Shown here piece after piece: positions 35,901 to 43,736 of a stretch of 64,000 nucleotides of DNA. Within the stretch, counting starts at the first letter, position 1. The number at the start of each line of letters is the position of its first letter. A program made the translations under genes and the position numbers. Below the pieces are notes generated by a model, which had not been told where the DNA came from, did not search any database, and was given only the letters and a program-made list of their open reading frames with translations. This DNA comes from Candidatus Aminicenantota bacterium (GTDB lineage: Bacteria; Acidobacteriota; Aminicenantia; Aminicenantales; Saccharicenantaceae), in the NCBI GenBank assembly GCA_014360005.1, contig JACIYI010000001.1:1-64000 (forward strand). Reading direction: 5' to 3'.

Positions 35901-35975
35901 AAAAGGTAATAAAGACCCGAGTTACGGGTTAGTGGGCCAATTCTTTTAACTAACTCCGACCAGTAGGCGTTTTTC

Positions 35976-36000
35976 TTTCGTGGTTACCCAACGAAATTTT
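35976..36000 (+). terminator. Rho-independent terminator after the AI-2E transporter gene
   Basis: The stem TTTCGT-GG pairs with CC-ACGAAA (one bulged A) around a TTAC loop and is followed by TTTT. It lies between convergent genes and may serve both directions. Confidence 0.45.
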
Positions 36001-36019
36001 AAGGATGGGGCAGACTCTT

Positions 36020-36808
36020 TTAGCTTTTCTTTTCCGGCAGACAGAGCGGGTCCTGGTGCTCTTCTTCCGGTTTGAGGATGAAAGCTTCTTCGCTGAAGAC
36101 CTTGAATTTATTCTTTAAGAGTTTTTTCAGGGCTTTCTGGGCGGCTTTCTGTTCAGCGCTTTTCTTAGACGGCCCCCTGGCCCGGGCCAGGACTTTGGCC
36201 CCGGAGCAGACCTCAACCGTGAAAACCTTTTCGTGAGCTGGTCCGCTCTCGGTGACGGTCCGGTAGACCGGCCCTGGTATTTTTTGCTGGCTCAAATATT
36301 CCTGCAGAGCTGACTTGAAATTGTTGATCAAGAAGTTATCCCGCGGCAGCTTCTTGAAATATTTTTTGACCAGGTTCTGCAGCACCTGGCGGGCGATGTC
36401 GAAGCTGCTGTCAAGATAAACAGCTCCTATCAGGGCTTCAAAGGTCCCGGCCAGAATGCTTTTTTTCCGGCGGCCGCCGTTTTTTTCCTCGCCCCGCCCG
36501 AGCCGAACAGCTTTATCCAGCCCCAGTTTCCTGGCCAGGACTGAGAGTGAGCTGGTGGAAACCAGAGCCGCCTTGAGTTTTGATAGCTGCCCTTCGCCCA
36601 GGCCGGGATAAACCTGGTGGAGATAATCGGCCAGCACCAGTCCCACTACCGAATCCCCCAGGAATTCCAGGATTTCGTTATCCTTAAGCCTGCCTTCAAG
36701 GTGCTCATAAGCGTAGGAGCTGTGAGTCAGGGCCTGCTGCAGCAGGTGGGGATTCTGGAAGCGGTAATTTAGTCTTTTTTCTATGCTGGCCAGATTCATG
36801 GTTGCCAT
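36020..36808 (-). CDS. rnc: Ribonuclease III
   Basis: A 262-residue double-strand-specific RNase that processes rRNA precursors and structured mRNAs. The catalytic signature N-E-I-L-E-F-L-G-D-S-V is at about 44-54 and the second acidic site F-E-A-L-I-G-A-V-Y near 125. A dsRNA-binding domain (about 165-235) follows, with K-K-S-A-E-Q-K-A-A-Q-K-A-L. The C-terminal 25 residues are an acidic extension. A second in-frame ATG three codons later could also serve. It lies 17 nt after pyrC on the same strand. Confidence 0.96.
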   Translation of the reverse strand: MATMNLASIEKRLNYRFQNPHLLQQALTHSSYAYEHLEGRLKDNEILEFLGDSVVGLVLADYLHQVYPGLGEGQLSKLKAALVSTSSLSVLARKLGLDKAVRLGRGEEKNGGRRKKSILAGTFEALIGAVYLDSSFDIARQVLQNLVKKYFKKLPRDNFLINNFKSALQEYLSQQKIPGPVYRTVTESGPAHEKVFTVEVCSGAKVLARARGPSKKSAEQKAAQKALKKLLKNKFKVFSEEAFILKPEEEHQDPLCLPEKKS

Positions 36809-36825
36809 ATATACCTTTTGAATTT

Positions 36826-38115
36826 TTATTTATTTTCATTGAATGGATAAACTACCCGACCGGCCACGATAGTCATAGCCACCCTCCCGTTGAAGCGACT
36901 GTTCAGAAACGGGGTGTTGTAGCTCTTGGACTGGAAGGTCTCGCGGGTGAGCAGGGTGGTGCCCCCAAGGTCCAGCAGAGTGAGGTCAGCCCTGGCCCCC
37001 GTTTTAATCATGCCCCTGTCCTTGAGCCGGAGCAACCTGGCCGGAGCGGCGGTCAAGGCTTCTATCAAACGTTCCAGGGGGAGCTGATCATTCCCGACCA
37101 GTCTGTCCAGGAGAGAAGGCACGGCGGTCTCCAGTCCGTTTATACCGAACGGGGCTTTTTCCAGGCCCTGGCTTTTTTCCTGCTCGCTGTGGGGAGCATG
37201 GTCGGTGGCGATAACCTCAATCCAGCCTTCTTGGAGAGCCCTGACCAGGGCCAGCCGGTCGGCTTCGGTTCTGAGAGGCGGGTTGACTTTGTAGACCGGG
37301 TCCCGGTCCAGCAGGACATCTTCGGTCAGAAGCAGGTGGTGGGGGGTGACTTCGGCCGAGACCGGGATTCCGGATGCCCTGGCCCAGGCCAGCAGTTCCA
37401 CCGAGCCGGCGGCGCTGAGGTGGGCCAGGTGAACCGGCCAGCCGGTGTCCCGGGCCAGGATGATGTCCCGGGCTACCATGATTTCTTCGGCCGCAGCCGG
37501 AATACCTGGAAGGTTTAGCTCCCGTGAAACCCGACCTTCATTTATTATGCCGCCGGCAGCCAGAGATTTTTCTTCGCAGTGGTCCACGAGCAGCGCTTCC
37601 AGCTGGCTGGCTTCTTCCATGGCCCGTCTCATCAAGGCGCTGTTCCCGACTGGCTGCCCATCGTCGGAAAAAGCCACGGCTCCGGCGGCTTTGAGCTCCT
37701 GGAACGGGGCCAGTTCCTGGCCCTTTTGCCCCAGGCTGACCGCGGCCACGGGCAGGACGTTGACCAGTGCTTCTTTGGCCGCTTTTTCCTGGATAAAGTT
37801 GATGACAGCCGGGGAGTCGGCCACCGGGTTGGTGTTGGGCATGCAGCAAATAGTGGTGAAGCCGCCCCGGGCTGCGGCCCGGCTGCCGCTGGCAATGGTT
37901 TCCTTGTGTTCGTAGCCCGGTTCCCGCAGGTGAACGTGGAGGTCGATAAAACCAGGAACCACCAGCCAGCCTTCAGCCTGGATTGTCCGGTCGACCTCAG
38001 TCGCTATCTCCGGTTTGATTTCGGCAATCAGGCCGTCCACCAGCAGCAGGTCGAACCGGCCGTCAATTTTCTGGCCGGGGTCCAGCACCCTGCCTTTTTT
38101 GATCAGCAACTTCAA
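36826..38115 (-). CDS. pyrC: Dihydroorotase
   Basis: A 429-residue class I dihydroorotase that cyclises carbamoyl-aspartate to dihydroorotate in pyrimidine synthesis. Metal ligands are visible in D-L-H-V-H-L-R-E-P-G near residue 58-67. The G-F-T-T-I-C-C-M-P-N-T-N-P block follows near 88-100, V-D-H-C-E near 178, H-L-A-H-L-S near 230 and A-T-D-H-A-P-H near 302. It starts with TTG at 38115, 8 nt after GGGAG. It is 27 nt downstream of pyrR. The usual intervening pyrB is absent here. Confidence 0.96.
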   Translation of the reverse strand: MKLLIKKGRVLDPGQKIDGRFDLLLVDGLIAEIKPEIATEVDRTIQAEGWLVVPGFIDLHVHLREPGYEHKETIASGSRAAARGGFTTICCMPNTNPVADSPAVINFIQEKAAKEALVNVLPVAAVSLGQKGQELAPFQELKAAGAVAFSDDGQPVGNSALMRRAMEEASQLEALLVDHCEEKSLAAGGIINEGRVSRELNLPGIPAAAEEIMVARDIILARDTGWPVHLAHLSAAGSVELLAWARASGIPVSAEVTPHHLLLTEDVLLDRDPVYKVNPPLRTEADRLALVRALQEGWIEVIATDHAPHSEQEKSQGLEKAPFGINGLETAVPSLLDRLVGNDQLPLERLIEALTAAPARLLRLKDRGMIKTGARADLTLLDLGGTTLLTRETFQSKSYNTPFLNSRFNGRVAMTIVAGRVVYPFNENK

Positions 38116-38142
38116 CTGCTTTCTCCCGCCTGTAATTTTACT

Positions 38143-38706
38143 TTATTTCTGGTTGAGCTTCACCTGGGGTTCGGTAATCAGAACTTCGTCAGTTTCGTCA
38201 ATTTCTTTCAACCTGACTTCAACCCGTTCCCTTCTGGAAGTGGGCAGAAGGCGGCCGACATAATCAGGCCGGATGGGCAGTTCCCGGTGGCCGCGGTCTA
38301 TCAGAACCGCCAGCTGGATAGTCCGGGGTCGGCCCAGGTCAAAAATGGCTTCCATGGCGGCCCGGATGGTCCGGCCAGTAAACAGGACATCATCTATCAG
38401 CAGGACATCCCGACCGTCTATTTTAATTTTGATGGGGTTAACCCTGCTGGCTTTCTTTTTTTGGGATGCCTTCAGGTCATCGCGATAGGGAGTGATGTCG
38501 AGGGTGAAGTAAGGAATTTCCAGGCCCTCGGCTTGTTTCAAAATCTCGGCAATTCGCTTGACCAGATAGATGCCCCTGGTCTTGATGCCGACCAGGACGA
38601 TATTCTTGAGGTCACGGTTGCGTTCGGCCATTTCAGTGGCCATGCGCACCAGCGTCCGGCGTATTTTTCCGTTGTCCATCACCCGGGCTTTAACTTTGTT
38701 GGTCAT
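38143..38706 (-). CDS. pyrR: PyrR bifunctional regulator / uracil phosphoribosyltransferase
   Basis: A 187-residue PyrR. The PRPP-binding loop V-L-L-I-D-D-V-L-F-T-G-R-T-I-R-A-A near residues 99-115 is diagnostic. PyrR binds pyr mRNA leaders to control attenuation and has weak uracil phosphoribosyltransferase activity. ATG at 38706 is preferred to the GTG one codon earlier because of the spacing to GAGG. The gap to ribF is under 60 nt, too short for a classical attenuator leader. Regulation in cis is therefore not evident, and targets may lie elsewhere. Confidence 0.95.
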   Translation of the reverse strand: MTNKVKARVMDNGKIRRTLVRMATEMAERNRDLKNIVLVGIKTRGIYLVKRIAEILKQAEGLEIPYFTLDITPYRDDLKASQKKKASRVNPIKIKIDGRDVLLIDDVLFTGRTIRAAMEAIFDLGRPRTIQLAVLIDRGHRELPIRPDYVGRLLPTSRRERVEVRLKEIDETDEVLITEPQVKLNQK

Positions 38707-38735
38707 CACTACCTCGCCTGTTATTATTTGAAAGA

Positions 38736-38767
38736 CTTATAGTTAGCTAAAATTGCCCAAATGTCAA
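38736..38767 (-). promoter_or_regulatory. Possible promoter of pyrR-pyrC
   Basis: TTGACA (38767-38762) overlapping the end of ribF, 20-nt spacer, TATAAG (38741-38736). A TAACTA 16 nt after the -35 is an alternative -10. Confidence 0.4.
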
Positions 38768-39708
38768 GATAGCCGGAGAAAACCAAGCCCGGTCTGGAAA
38801 TATTTGTTGGCCCGGGCTACGTCCCGGCCAATCTGCTCCTGCAGGGCTTCCAGCGTTGGGAATTTTCTTTCGGACCGCAGTTTTCTCAGAAGTTGCAGAG
38901 AAACCGATTGACCATAAAGCTGGCCCGAGAAGTCAAGCAGGTGAGCCTCGACCGAGGTTTGGCGGTCGCCTAACGTCGGACGGAAACCGATATTGACTAC
39001 CGCCGGATAGGTCTCTTTGTTGATAATCACCAGGGCCAGGAAGACTCCCGGGGGCAGGATTTCATTGGCCGTCTCCAGGTTGATGGTCGGAAAACCCAGG
39101 CGGCGGCCAAAACCGCGTCCCCGGATAATGCGCCCCGATATTTCATAAGGCCGTCCCAGGAGCCTGCCTGCCAGTTCGACCCGGCCCTTGTGGAGAAATT
39201 GGCGGATGAGACTGGAGCTGATCGGCTGTCCGTCGCGGCCAAGCGGTTTGATGAGGGAAACCCGGAAACCGTAGCGACGACCGAAAGCTTTGAGCTCCCG
39301 CACCCCGCAGCGGCGGTTATGGCCAAAGCGGAAATTCTGACCGACGACCACTTCCTGGATGCCCAGGGCTTTTTTCAGAATTTCCCTGGCAAATTCCTCA
39401 CCTGGCAGGAAAGCCAGGTCCCGCTCCAGGGAAAGAATCAGGCAATAATCCAGGCCCGCTTTTTCGAGATATTTCAGCTTCTGCTGGGGTGTCTGGATCA
39501 AACTGATTCTTTTCCGGTTGAGAACCCGGTCCGGGTGAGGAGAAAAGGTCATCAGGCCGGCCGCAACGCCGAGCTGCCGGCTTCTGGCCAGCAGTTTTTT
39601 CAAAATTTTCTGGTGGCCCAGGTGGCAGCCGTCAAAAATGCCTATGGCCAGGACAGAATTCAGGCTGATTTTTTGGAGCCGGGGTGACAGGCGGCGAAAA
39701 ACTTTCAT
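38764..39708 (-). CDS. ribF: Bifunctional riboflavin kinase / FAD synthetase
   Basis: A 314-residue enzyme that converts riboflavin to FMN and then FAD. The N-terminal FAD synthetase domain has A-I-G-I-F-D-G-C-H-L-G-H near residues 21-32 (nucleotidyltransferase motif) and V-V-G-Q-N-F-R-F-G-H near 120. The C-terminal riboflavin kinase domain has G-R-G-F-G-R-x-L-G-F-P-T-I-N near 194-207 and V-N-I-G-x-R-P-T near 236. It lies 5 nt after the DUF1844 gene. Confidence 0.96.
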   Translation of the reverse strand: MKVFRRLSPRLQKISLNSVLAIGIFDGCHLGHQKILKKLLARSRQLGVAAGLMTFSPHPDRVLNRKRISLIQTPQQKLKYLEKAGLDYCLILSLERDLAFLPGEEFAREILKKALGIQEVVVGQNFRFGHNRRCGVRELKAFGRRYGFRVSLIKPLGRDGQPISSSLIRQFLHKGRVELAGRLLGRPYEISGRIIRGRGFGRRLGFPTINLETANEILPPGVFLALVIINKETYPAVVNIGFRPTLGDRQTSVEAHLLDFSGQLYGQSVSLQLLRKLRSERKFPTLEALQEQIGRDVARANKYFQTGLGFLRLS

Positions 39709-39713
39709 TGAGC

Positions 39714-40022
39714 TCAGAGCTTGATAGCGTCGATCTTTTTCAGGTAATTAAGTTTGAGCTGGGACAGGATGGCTTCCAGGAAATTTTCCTCTTCTGCCTC
39801 CAGGTTGCCCTTGGTCCGGTCCCGGAGCAGGTCCAGGATGTCAATCAATCTCTTGGCATATTCCAGGTTGGTCTCCAGCTGGTTGGTCCTGGGGTCTTCC
39901 AGCAGGCCCAGCTTGATCAGGGCCTGGGTATAAATCGGGAAAACAATGGAGCTGAAATCCAGGGGCGGCATGAACTCTTGAGAATCGTTAAACTCCGGCC
40001 CGTTTTTAGGTTTATCGTTCAT
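39714..40022 (-). CDS. DUF1844 family protein
   Basis: A 102-residue cytoplasmic protein of the DUF1844 family: P-P-L-D-F-S-S-I-V-F-P-I-Y-T-Q-A-L-I-K-L-G near residues 19-40, then a helical N-L-E-Y-A-K-R-L-I-D-I-L-x-x-L-x-x-R-T-K-G-N-L block. The function is unknown. It is first in a unit with ribF and probably pyrR-pyrC-rnc. It is divergent from mazG across a 123-nt gap in which I see no convincing promoter. Confidence 0.85.
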   Translation of the reverse strand: MNDKPKNGPEFNDSQEFMPPLDFSSIVFPIYTQALIKLGLLEDPRTNQLETNLEYAKRLIDILDLLRDRTKGNLEAEEENFLEAILSQLKLNYLKKIDAIKL

Positions 40023-40145
40023 GTTCTTCCTTGGCCCTGGCCGCGCTGGCCGGGGCCACCTCCGGTTGAAAAAAAGTGCTGTTTAAGGTAACTTACGGAC
40101 TTAAATCATATCTATTCCTGGAGTAGATTTCAAGTGGAGGGCAGA

Positions 40146-41000
40146 GTGAAGCACCAAACCCGGGCCGGCGCCCGCTTCCAGAAACTGGTGGAGATTATCG
40201 CCCGGTTGCGCTCGCCCGGGGGCTGTCCCTGGGATAGGGCCAGGACCCGCCAGGACATCCTGAATTATTTCCTGGAGGAAGTCTACGAGGCGGTGGAAGC
40301 CATCAGCGCCAATCAGCCAGAAGCAGCCCGGGAAGAGCTGGGAGATGTCTTGCTGGAGGTAGTTTTTTTAACCAGGTTTTACGAAGAAGAAGGACTGTTT
40401 ACTATGGCCGATGTCCTGGATGGCATAAATCGAAAAATGATCAGGCGCCATCCCCATGTTTTCGGACGGGAGATCAGGACCAGCCCGGAAGCGGTACTGG
40501 ACAGCTGGCAGAAGAGCAAGCAGTCGGAGAAAAAAAGAAGTTCCATCCTTGACGGCCTGCCGGCCGCCGCTCCCTCCCTGGTCTACGCTTTCTTGCTGGG
40601 TCAGCGAGCGGCCGCTCATGGTTTTGACTGGTCAGAGCCGGCCTCAGCCCTGGACAAGGTAAAAGAAGAAATAGCCGAGCTGGAAAAATCGCTGTCCCGG
40701 AAAAACCGCCGGGCAGTAGCCGAGGAGCTGGGCGACGTTCTTTTTTCTCTGGTCAATTTCTGCCGCCTGCTAGGTTTTAACCCGGAGATTATTTTGCGAC
40801 AGGCCGGCCGGAAGTTCGAGCGGCGCTTCCGGCAGCTAGAAAAAGAATTGACGACCAGGGGACAGGCCGTTAAGGAATGCTCACTGGAAGAGCTCGACCT
40901 AACCTGGGAAAGAGTCAAGAAAAAGAGCCGCAGTCCGAAGATAAAAAATAAAAAGGATAAAGGCAAACGGGCAGCCGGAAAAGTTATAAAAAAACAATAA
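40146..41000 (+). CDS. mazG: Nucleoside triphosphate pyrophosphohydrolase MazG
   Basis: A 284-residue two-domain all-alpha NTP pyrophosphatase that removes non-canonical nucleotides. Domain 1 starts L-R-S-P-G-G-C-P-W-D near residue 18. It has the metal sites E-E-V-Y-E-A-V-E-A near 42 and E-E-L-G-D-V-L-L-E-V near 62. A second E-E-L-G-D-V-L-F-S motif is near 196 in domain 2. A very basic C-terminal tail (K-K-K-S-R-S-P-K-I-K-N-K-K) extends beyond typical MazG. GTG at 40146 is chosen over the GTG at 40134, which would overlap the GGAGGG ribosome site. Confidence 0.94.
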   Translation: MKHQTRAGARFQKLVEIIARLRSPGGCPWDRARTRQDILNYFLEEVYEAVEAISANQPEAAREELGDVLLEVVFLTRFYEEEGLFTMADVLDGINRKMIRRHPHVFGREIRTSPEAVLDSWQKSKQSEKKRSSILDGLPAAAPSLVYAFLLGQRAAAHGFDWSEPASALDKVKEEIAELEKSLSRKNRRAVAEELGDVLFSLVNFCRLLGFNPEIILRQAGRKFERRFRQLEKELTTRGQAVKECSLEELDLTWERVKKKSRSPKIKNKKDKGKRAAGKVIKKQ

Positions 41001-41048
41001 CCGCTTTCAGTCTTGATAGCCTTCCGGTGGATAAAGGTGGGAAAAACC

Positions 41049-42192
41049 TCAATCCTGGTTAGCCGCGGCCTGGGCTTCTTTTTTCCTGAGCATCAGTGAA
41101 GCTTTGATGAATTCATCCAGGTCGCCGTCGAGAATCCGGTCGACGTCTCCAGTTTCCAGCCTGGTCCTGAGGTCTTTGATCATTTTATAGGGATGCAGGA
41201 CATAGGAGCGGATCTGGTTGCCCCAGGCAATGTCCGATTTCAGGTCTTCCAGCTTATCTATTTTTTCCAGCTTCTTCTTCCGCTCGAGCTCGTACAGGCG
41301 GGCCTTGAGCAATTTCATGGCCCGGGCTTTGTTCTGGTGTTGCGACCTTTCATTCTGACACTGAACGACGATCCCAGTCGGCAGGTGGGTGATTCTGACG
41401 GCAGAATCAGTGCGGTTGACATGCTGTCCGCCCTTGCCCGAAGCCCGGTAGGTATCTATTTTCAGGTCGTCGGGGTTGATTTCTATTTCGATGTCTTCAT
41501 CGATTTCGGGATAGACAAATACGGCCGCAAAGGAAGTGTGACGTCGCTTGTTGGCGTCAAAGGGTGAAATCCGGACCAGACGGTGGACCCCCGATTCCTG
41601 GCTCAACAGGCCAAAGGCATAATCGCCCTCCATCCGGATAGTGGCACTTTTCAGGCCGGCCTCGTCACCCGGCTGAAAATCGATGACCTCGGTCTTGAAG
41701 CCTTTCCTCTCGGCAAAGCGCAGGTACATGCGGAAGAGCATCTGGGCCCAGTCCTGAGATTCAGTCCCTCCTGCTCCGGGATGGATGGTCAGAATGGCAT
41801 TCCTGGGGTCATCTTCGTCGAAAAACAATGTCCGCAGCTCGGCTTCCTGGAGTTCCTGGTCAAAAGCCCGGAGGGCCTGGCTTAAATCGTCTATAACCTT
41901 CTCGCCTTCCTCAGCCAGTTCCAGCAGGACTTCAATCTCTTCCTGATCATTTTTCAGTTTCCGGTAGAATTGCAGGTCTTTTTCCAGCTGCTTTTTTCTC
42001 TGCTGCAGGGATTGAAATTTTTTCTGGTCACTCCAGGTTTCGGGGCTGGCTAACTGAGAGTTGATTTCTTCTAATTCTTTTATCTTACGGTCCAGGTCAA
42101 AGAAAACCTCGGACTTCTTCCAGTTTCTTAAAAAGGCCGGTGGCTTTTTCCCGGCTTTCAGACAGCTGTTCTAACCATCCAGTCTCATTCAC
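41049..42192 (-). CDS. prfB: Peptide chain release factor 2, programmed +1 frameshift
   Basis: RF2, recognising UGA and UAA stops. The first 31 codons run from GTG at 42192 to an in-frame UGA at 42099-42097; translation then shifts +1 (position 42099 is skipped) and reads 349 residues to 41049, total about 380. The shift site is the universal CTT-TGA-C preceded by a GAGG Shine-Dalgarno-like element. The main part has the G-G-Q peptidyl-hydrolysis motif in G-K-G-G-Q-H-V-N and the N-terminal coiled region. The T-G-I-V-V-Q-C-Q-N-E-R-S-Q block is also present. AGGAG lies 8 nt before the GTG. The gene has its own promoter and is insulated from the upstream operon by a terminator. Confidence 0.96.
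42096..42102 (-). other. Programmed +1 frameshift site of prfB
   Basis: On the minus strand the heptamer CTTTGAC contains the slippery CTT codon and the in-frame UGA. The upstream ...CGAGGTTTT supplies the ribosome-stalling Shine-Dalgarno-like GAGG. RF2 shortage promotes the shift, giving autoregulation as in other bacteria. Confidence 0.93.
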
Positions 42193-42214
42193 CTTAATTT
42201 CTCCTGATAAAGGC

Positions 42215-42243
42215 AAGATAGAGTAGAAATGGCCTTCTGTCAA
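42215..42243 (-). promoter_or_regulatory. Promoter of prfB
   Basis: Consensus TTGACA (42243-42238), exact 17-nt spacer, TATCTT (42220-42215). The predicted message starts about 15 nt before the GTG and includes AGGAG. Confidence 0.78.
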
Positions 42244-42255
42244 GATGGCGGTCAC

Positions 42256-42294
42256 AAAAAACCGGCCAGAAGGTGCCGTCGCCTCCGGCTGGTT
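42256..42294 (-). terminator. Rho-independent terminator of the nfeD-slipin-SPOR operon
   Basis: A 13-position stem with one mismatch: AACC-A-GCCGGAGG (from 42294) pairs with CCTTCTGGC-C-GGTT (to 42260). A run of T residues follows on the minus strand. It lies between the SPOR gene and the prfB promoter. Confidence 0.75.
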
Positions 42295-42312
42295 GAAATC
42301 TGGCACTGCAAT

Positions 42313-42933
42313 CTATTGCTGGACGATGAAGAATCCCGGGTTGCGGGCCGACCGACTGACCAGCTCCGACAGGGCTTTCTGGGCTTCCTCCCTGGTTTTG
42401 TAACCTCCGAGCCAGACCCGGTAGAAAGGTTTTCGGTCCCTGGCAAAAGGTTCCTTGACCACTGCGCTATAACCCTGCTTTCTGTACTTTTCTGCTTCCA
42501 GCCTGGCACTTGGCCGGTCGGTGAAAGCTCCTACCTGGATAAAAAAAGTGCCCGAAGGTGGGGCCACCGGTCTGGAAGGAGTGGCGGTGGTTTTGGGTGG
42601 CGAAGTGGTGGTCGAAGAGGCCGGTTTGCTGGCCGGTTTTCCAGCTGGCTGGACGGCAGCCTGGGTTGGAGTCTGGACTGGAGCTCCGCTGGAGGTTTCA
42701 GCCGGCTGGCTGGAAACGGCCGCGGTTGTTTCTTCCGCTGGCGGGACAGCGACCGGAGCGCTGACCGTTTCTTCGGCTTTCTGGGCGGTCATGGTCCGGA
42801 TCAACAGGTCAGCCTGTTTCTTTCCGACCTGGACGCCGATGAAAAAAATAATCGCGCCCAGCAGGATGATTCCCAGGATGATGATCACCAGGGCGGTTGA
42901 TGATACCTGTATTTCCCTGTAATCTCTGACCAT
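42313..42933 (-). CDS. SPOR domain membrane protein
   Basis: A 206-residue bitopic protein with one membrane helix (about 13-35), a long Ala/Pro/Thr/Ser-rich linker (about 50-125) and a C-terminal SPOR domain (about 126-206; F-F-I-Q-V-G-A-F, then F-Y-R-V-W-L-G-G-Y near 166). SPOR domains bind septal peptidoglycan lacking stem peptides, and such proteins often take part in cell division. It lies 8 nt after the slipin gene and is followed by a strong terminator. Its exact partner is unknown. Confidence 0.88.
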   Translation of the reverse strand: MVRDYREIQVSSTALVIIILGIILLGAIIFFIGVQVGKKQADLLIRTMTAQKAEETVSAPVAVPPAEETTAAVSSQPAETSSGAPVQTPTQAAVQPAGKPASKPASSTTTSPPKTTATPSRPVAPPSGTFFIQVGAFTDRPSARLEAEKYRKQGYSAVVKEPFARDRKPFYRVWLGGYKTREEAQKALSELVSRSARNPGFFIVQQ

Positions 42934-42941
42934 TGTCTTGA

Positions 42942-43700
42942 CTACTTCTCCTTTGATTTATCAATGGAAAAGGCCCGGAGAATTTCGAGGGGCAGAGGGA
43001 AAATTATGGTAGAGTTTTTCTCGGTGGCGATTTCAGTCAAGGTACCCAGGAAACGCAGCATGATGGTCTGGGGATTCTGGGAAATGATCTCGGCTGCCTG
43101 GGCCAGCTTGGTCGAGGACTGGAATTCGCCGTCGGCGTGGATGACCTTGGCCCGTCTTTCTCTTTCGGCTTCGGCCTGCCTGGCGATGGCCCTGATCATG
43201 GTTTCTGGCAGGTCAATGTGCTTGATTTCCACCAGCTGGACCTTGATACCCCAGGGGTCAGTGTGCTGGTCAATTATTTCCTGAAGCTGAGCATTCAGCT
43301 TTTCTCTTTCTGACAGCAGTTCATCCAGCTCCACCTGCCCCAGCACGCTTCTCAGGGTGGTCTGGGACAGCTGGGAAGTGGCATAAAGGTAGTCCTGGAC
43401 TTCCAGCACCGCCCGGAGCGGGTCCATCACCCTGAAGTAGAGGACGGCGTTGACCTTCACCGAAACGTTGTCCTTGGTGATAACGTCCTGGGGAGGGATA
43501 TCCATGACGATCAACCGCAGGCTGATTCGGACCATGCGGTCAATCGGAGCAAAAACGAAAATCAACCCCGGTCCCTTGGGTCGCGACAAAACCCGGCCCA
43601 GCCGGAAGATGACACCCCTTTCGTATTCCTTCAGAATTTTGATGCAGTTTAAAAGGTAAAGCACAACGATGGCCGCCACTATAATAGGGAAGGTAATCAT
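42942..43700 (-). CDS. SPFH/stomatin-like protein (slipin)
   Basis: A 252-residue slipin with a short N-terminal membrane segment (about 3-17), then the SPFH domain ([12 protein letters not shown] near 25, [13 protein letters not shown] near 74). The [12 protein letters not shown] coiled stretch is near 175-187. Slipins form membrane-associated oligomers and are often encoded with an NfeD-family protease, as here (36 nt after nfeD). The role is thought to be membrane quality control or microdomain organisation. GGAGGT precedes the ATG. Confidence 0.92.
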   Translation of the reverse strand: MITFPIIVAAIVVLYLLNCIKILKEYERGVIFRLGRVLSRPKGPGLIFVFAPIDRMVRISLRLIVMDIPPQDVITKDNVSVKVNAVLYFRVMDPLRAVLEVQDYLYATSQLSQTTLRSVLGQVELDELLSEREKLNAQLQEIIDQHTDPWGIKVQLVEIKHIDLPETMIRAIARQAEAERERRAKVIHADGEFQSSTKLAQAAEIISQNPQTIMLRFLGTLTEIATEKNSTIIFPLPLEILRAFSIDKSKEK

Positions 43701-43736
43701 TTCAGACCTCCTTTCTGCGGACAGGTTGCCCTGCCC

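Noticed and set aside
37579..38742. A 387-codon plus-strand open frame
   Set aside because: It is antisense to pyrC and pyrR, both certain genes, and low-complexity in composition.
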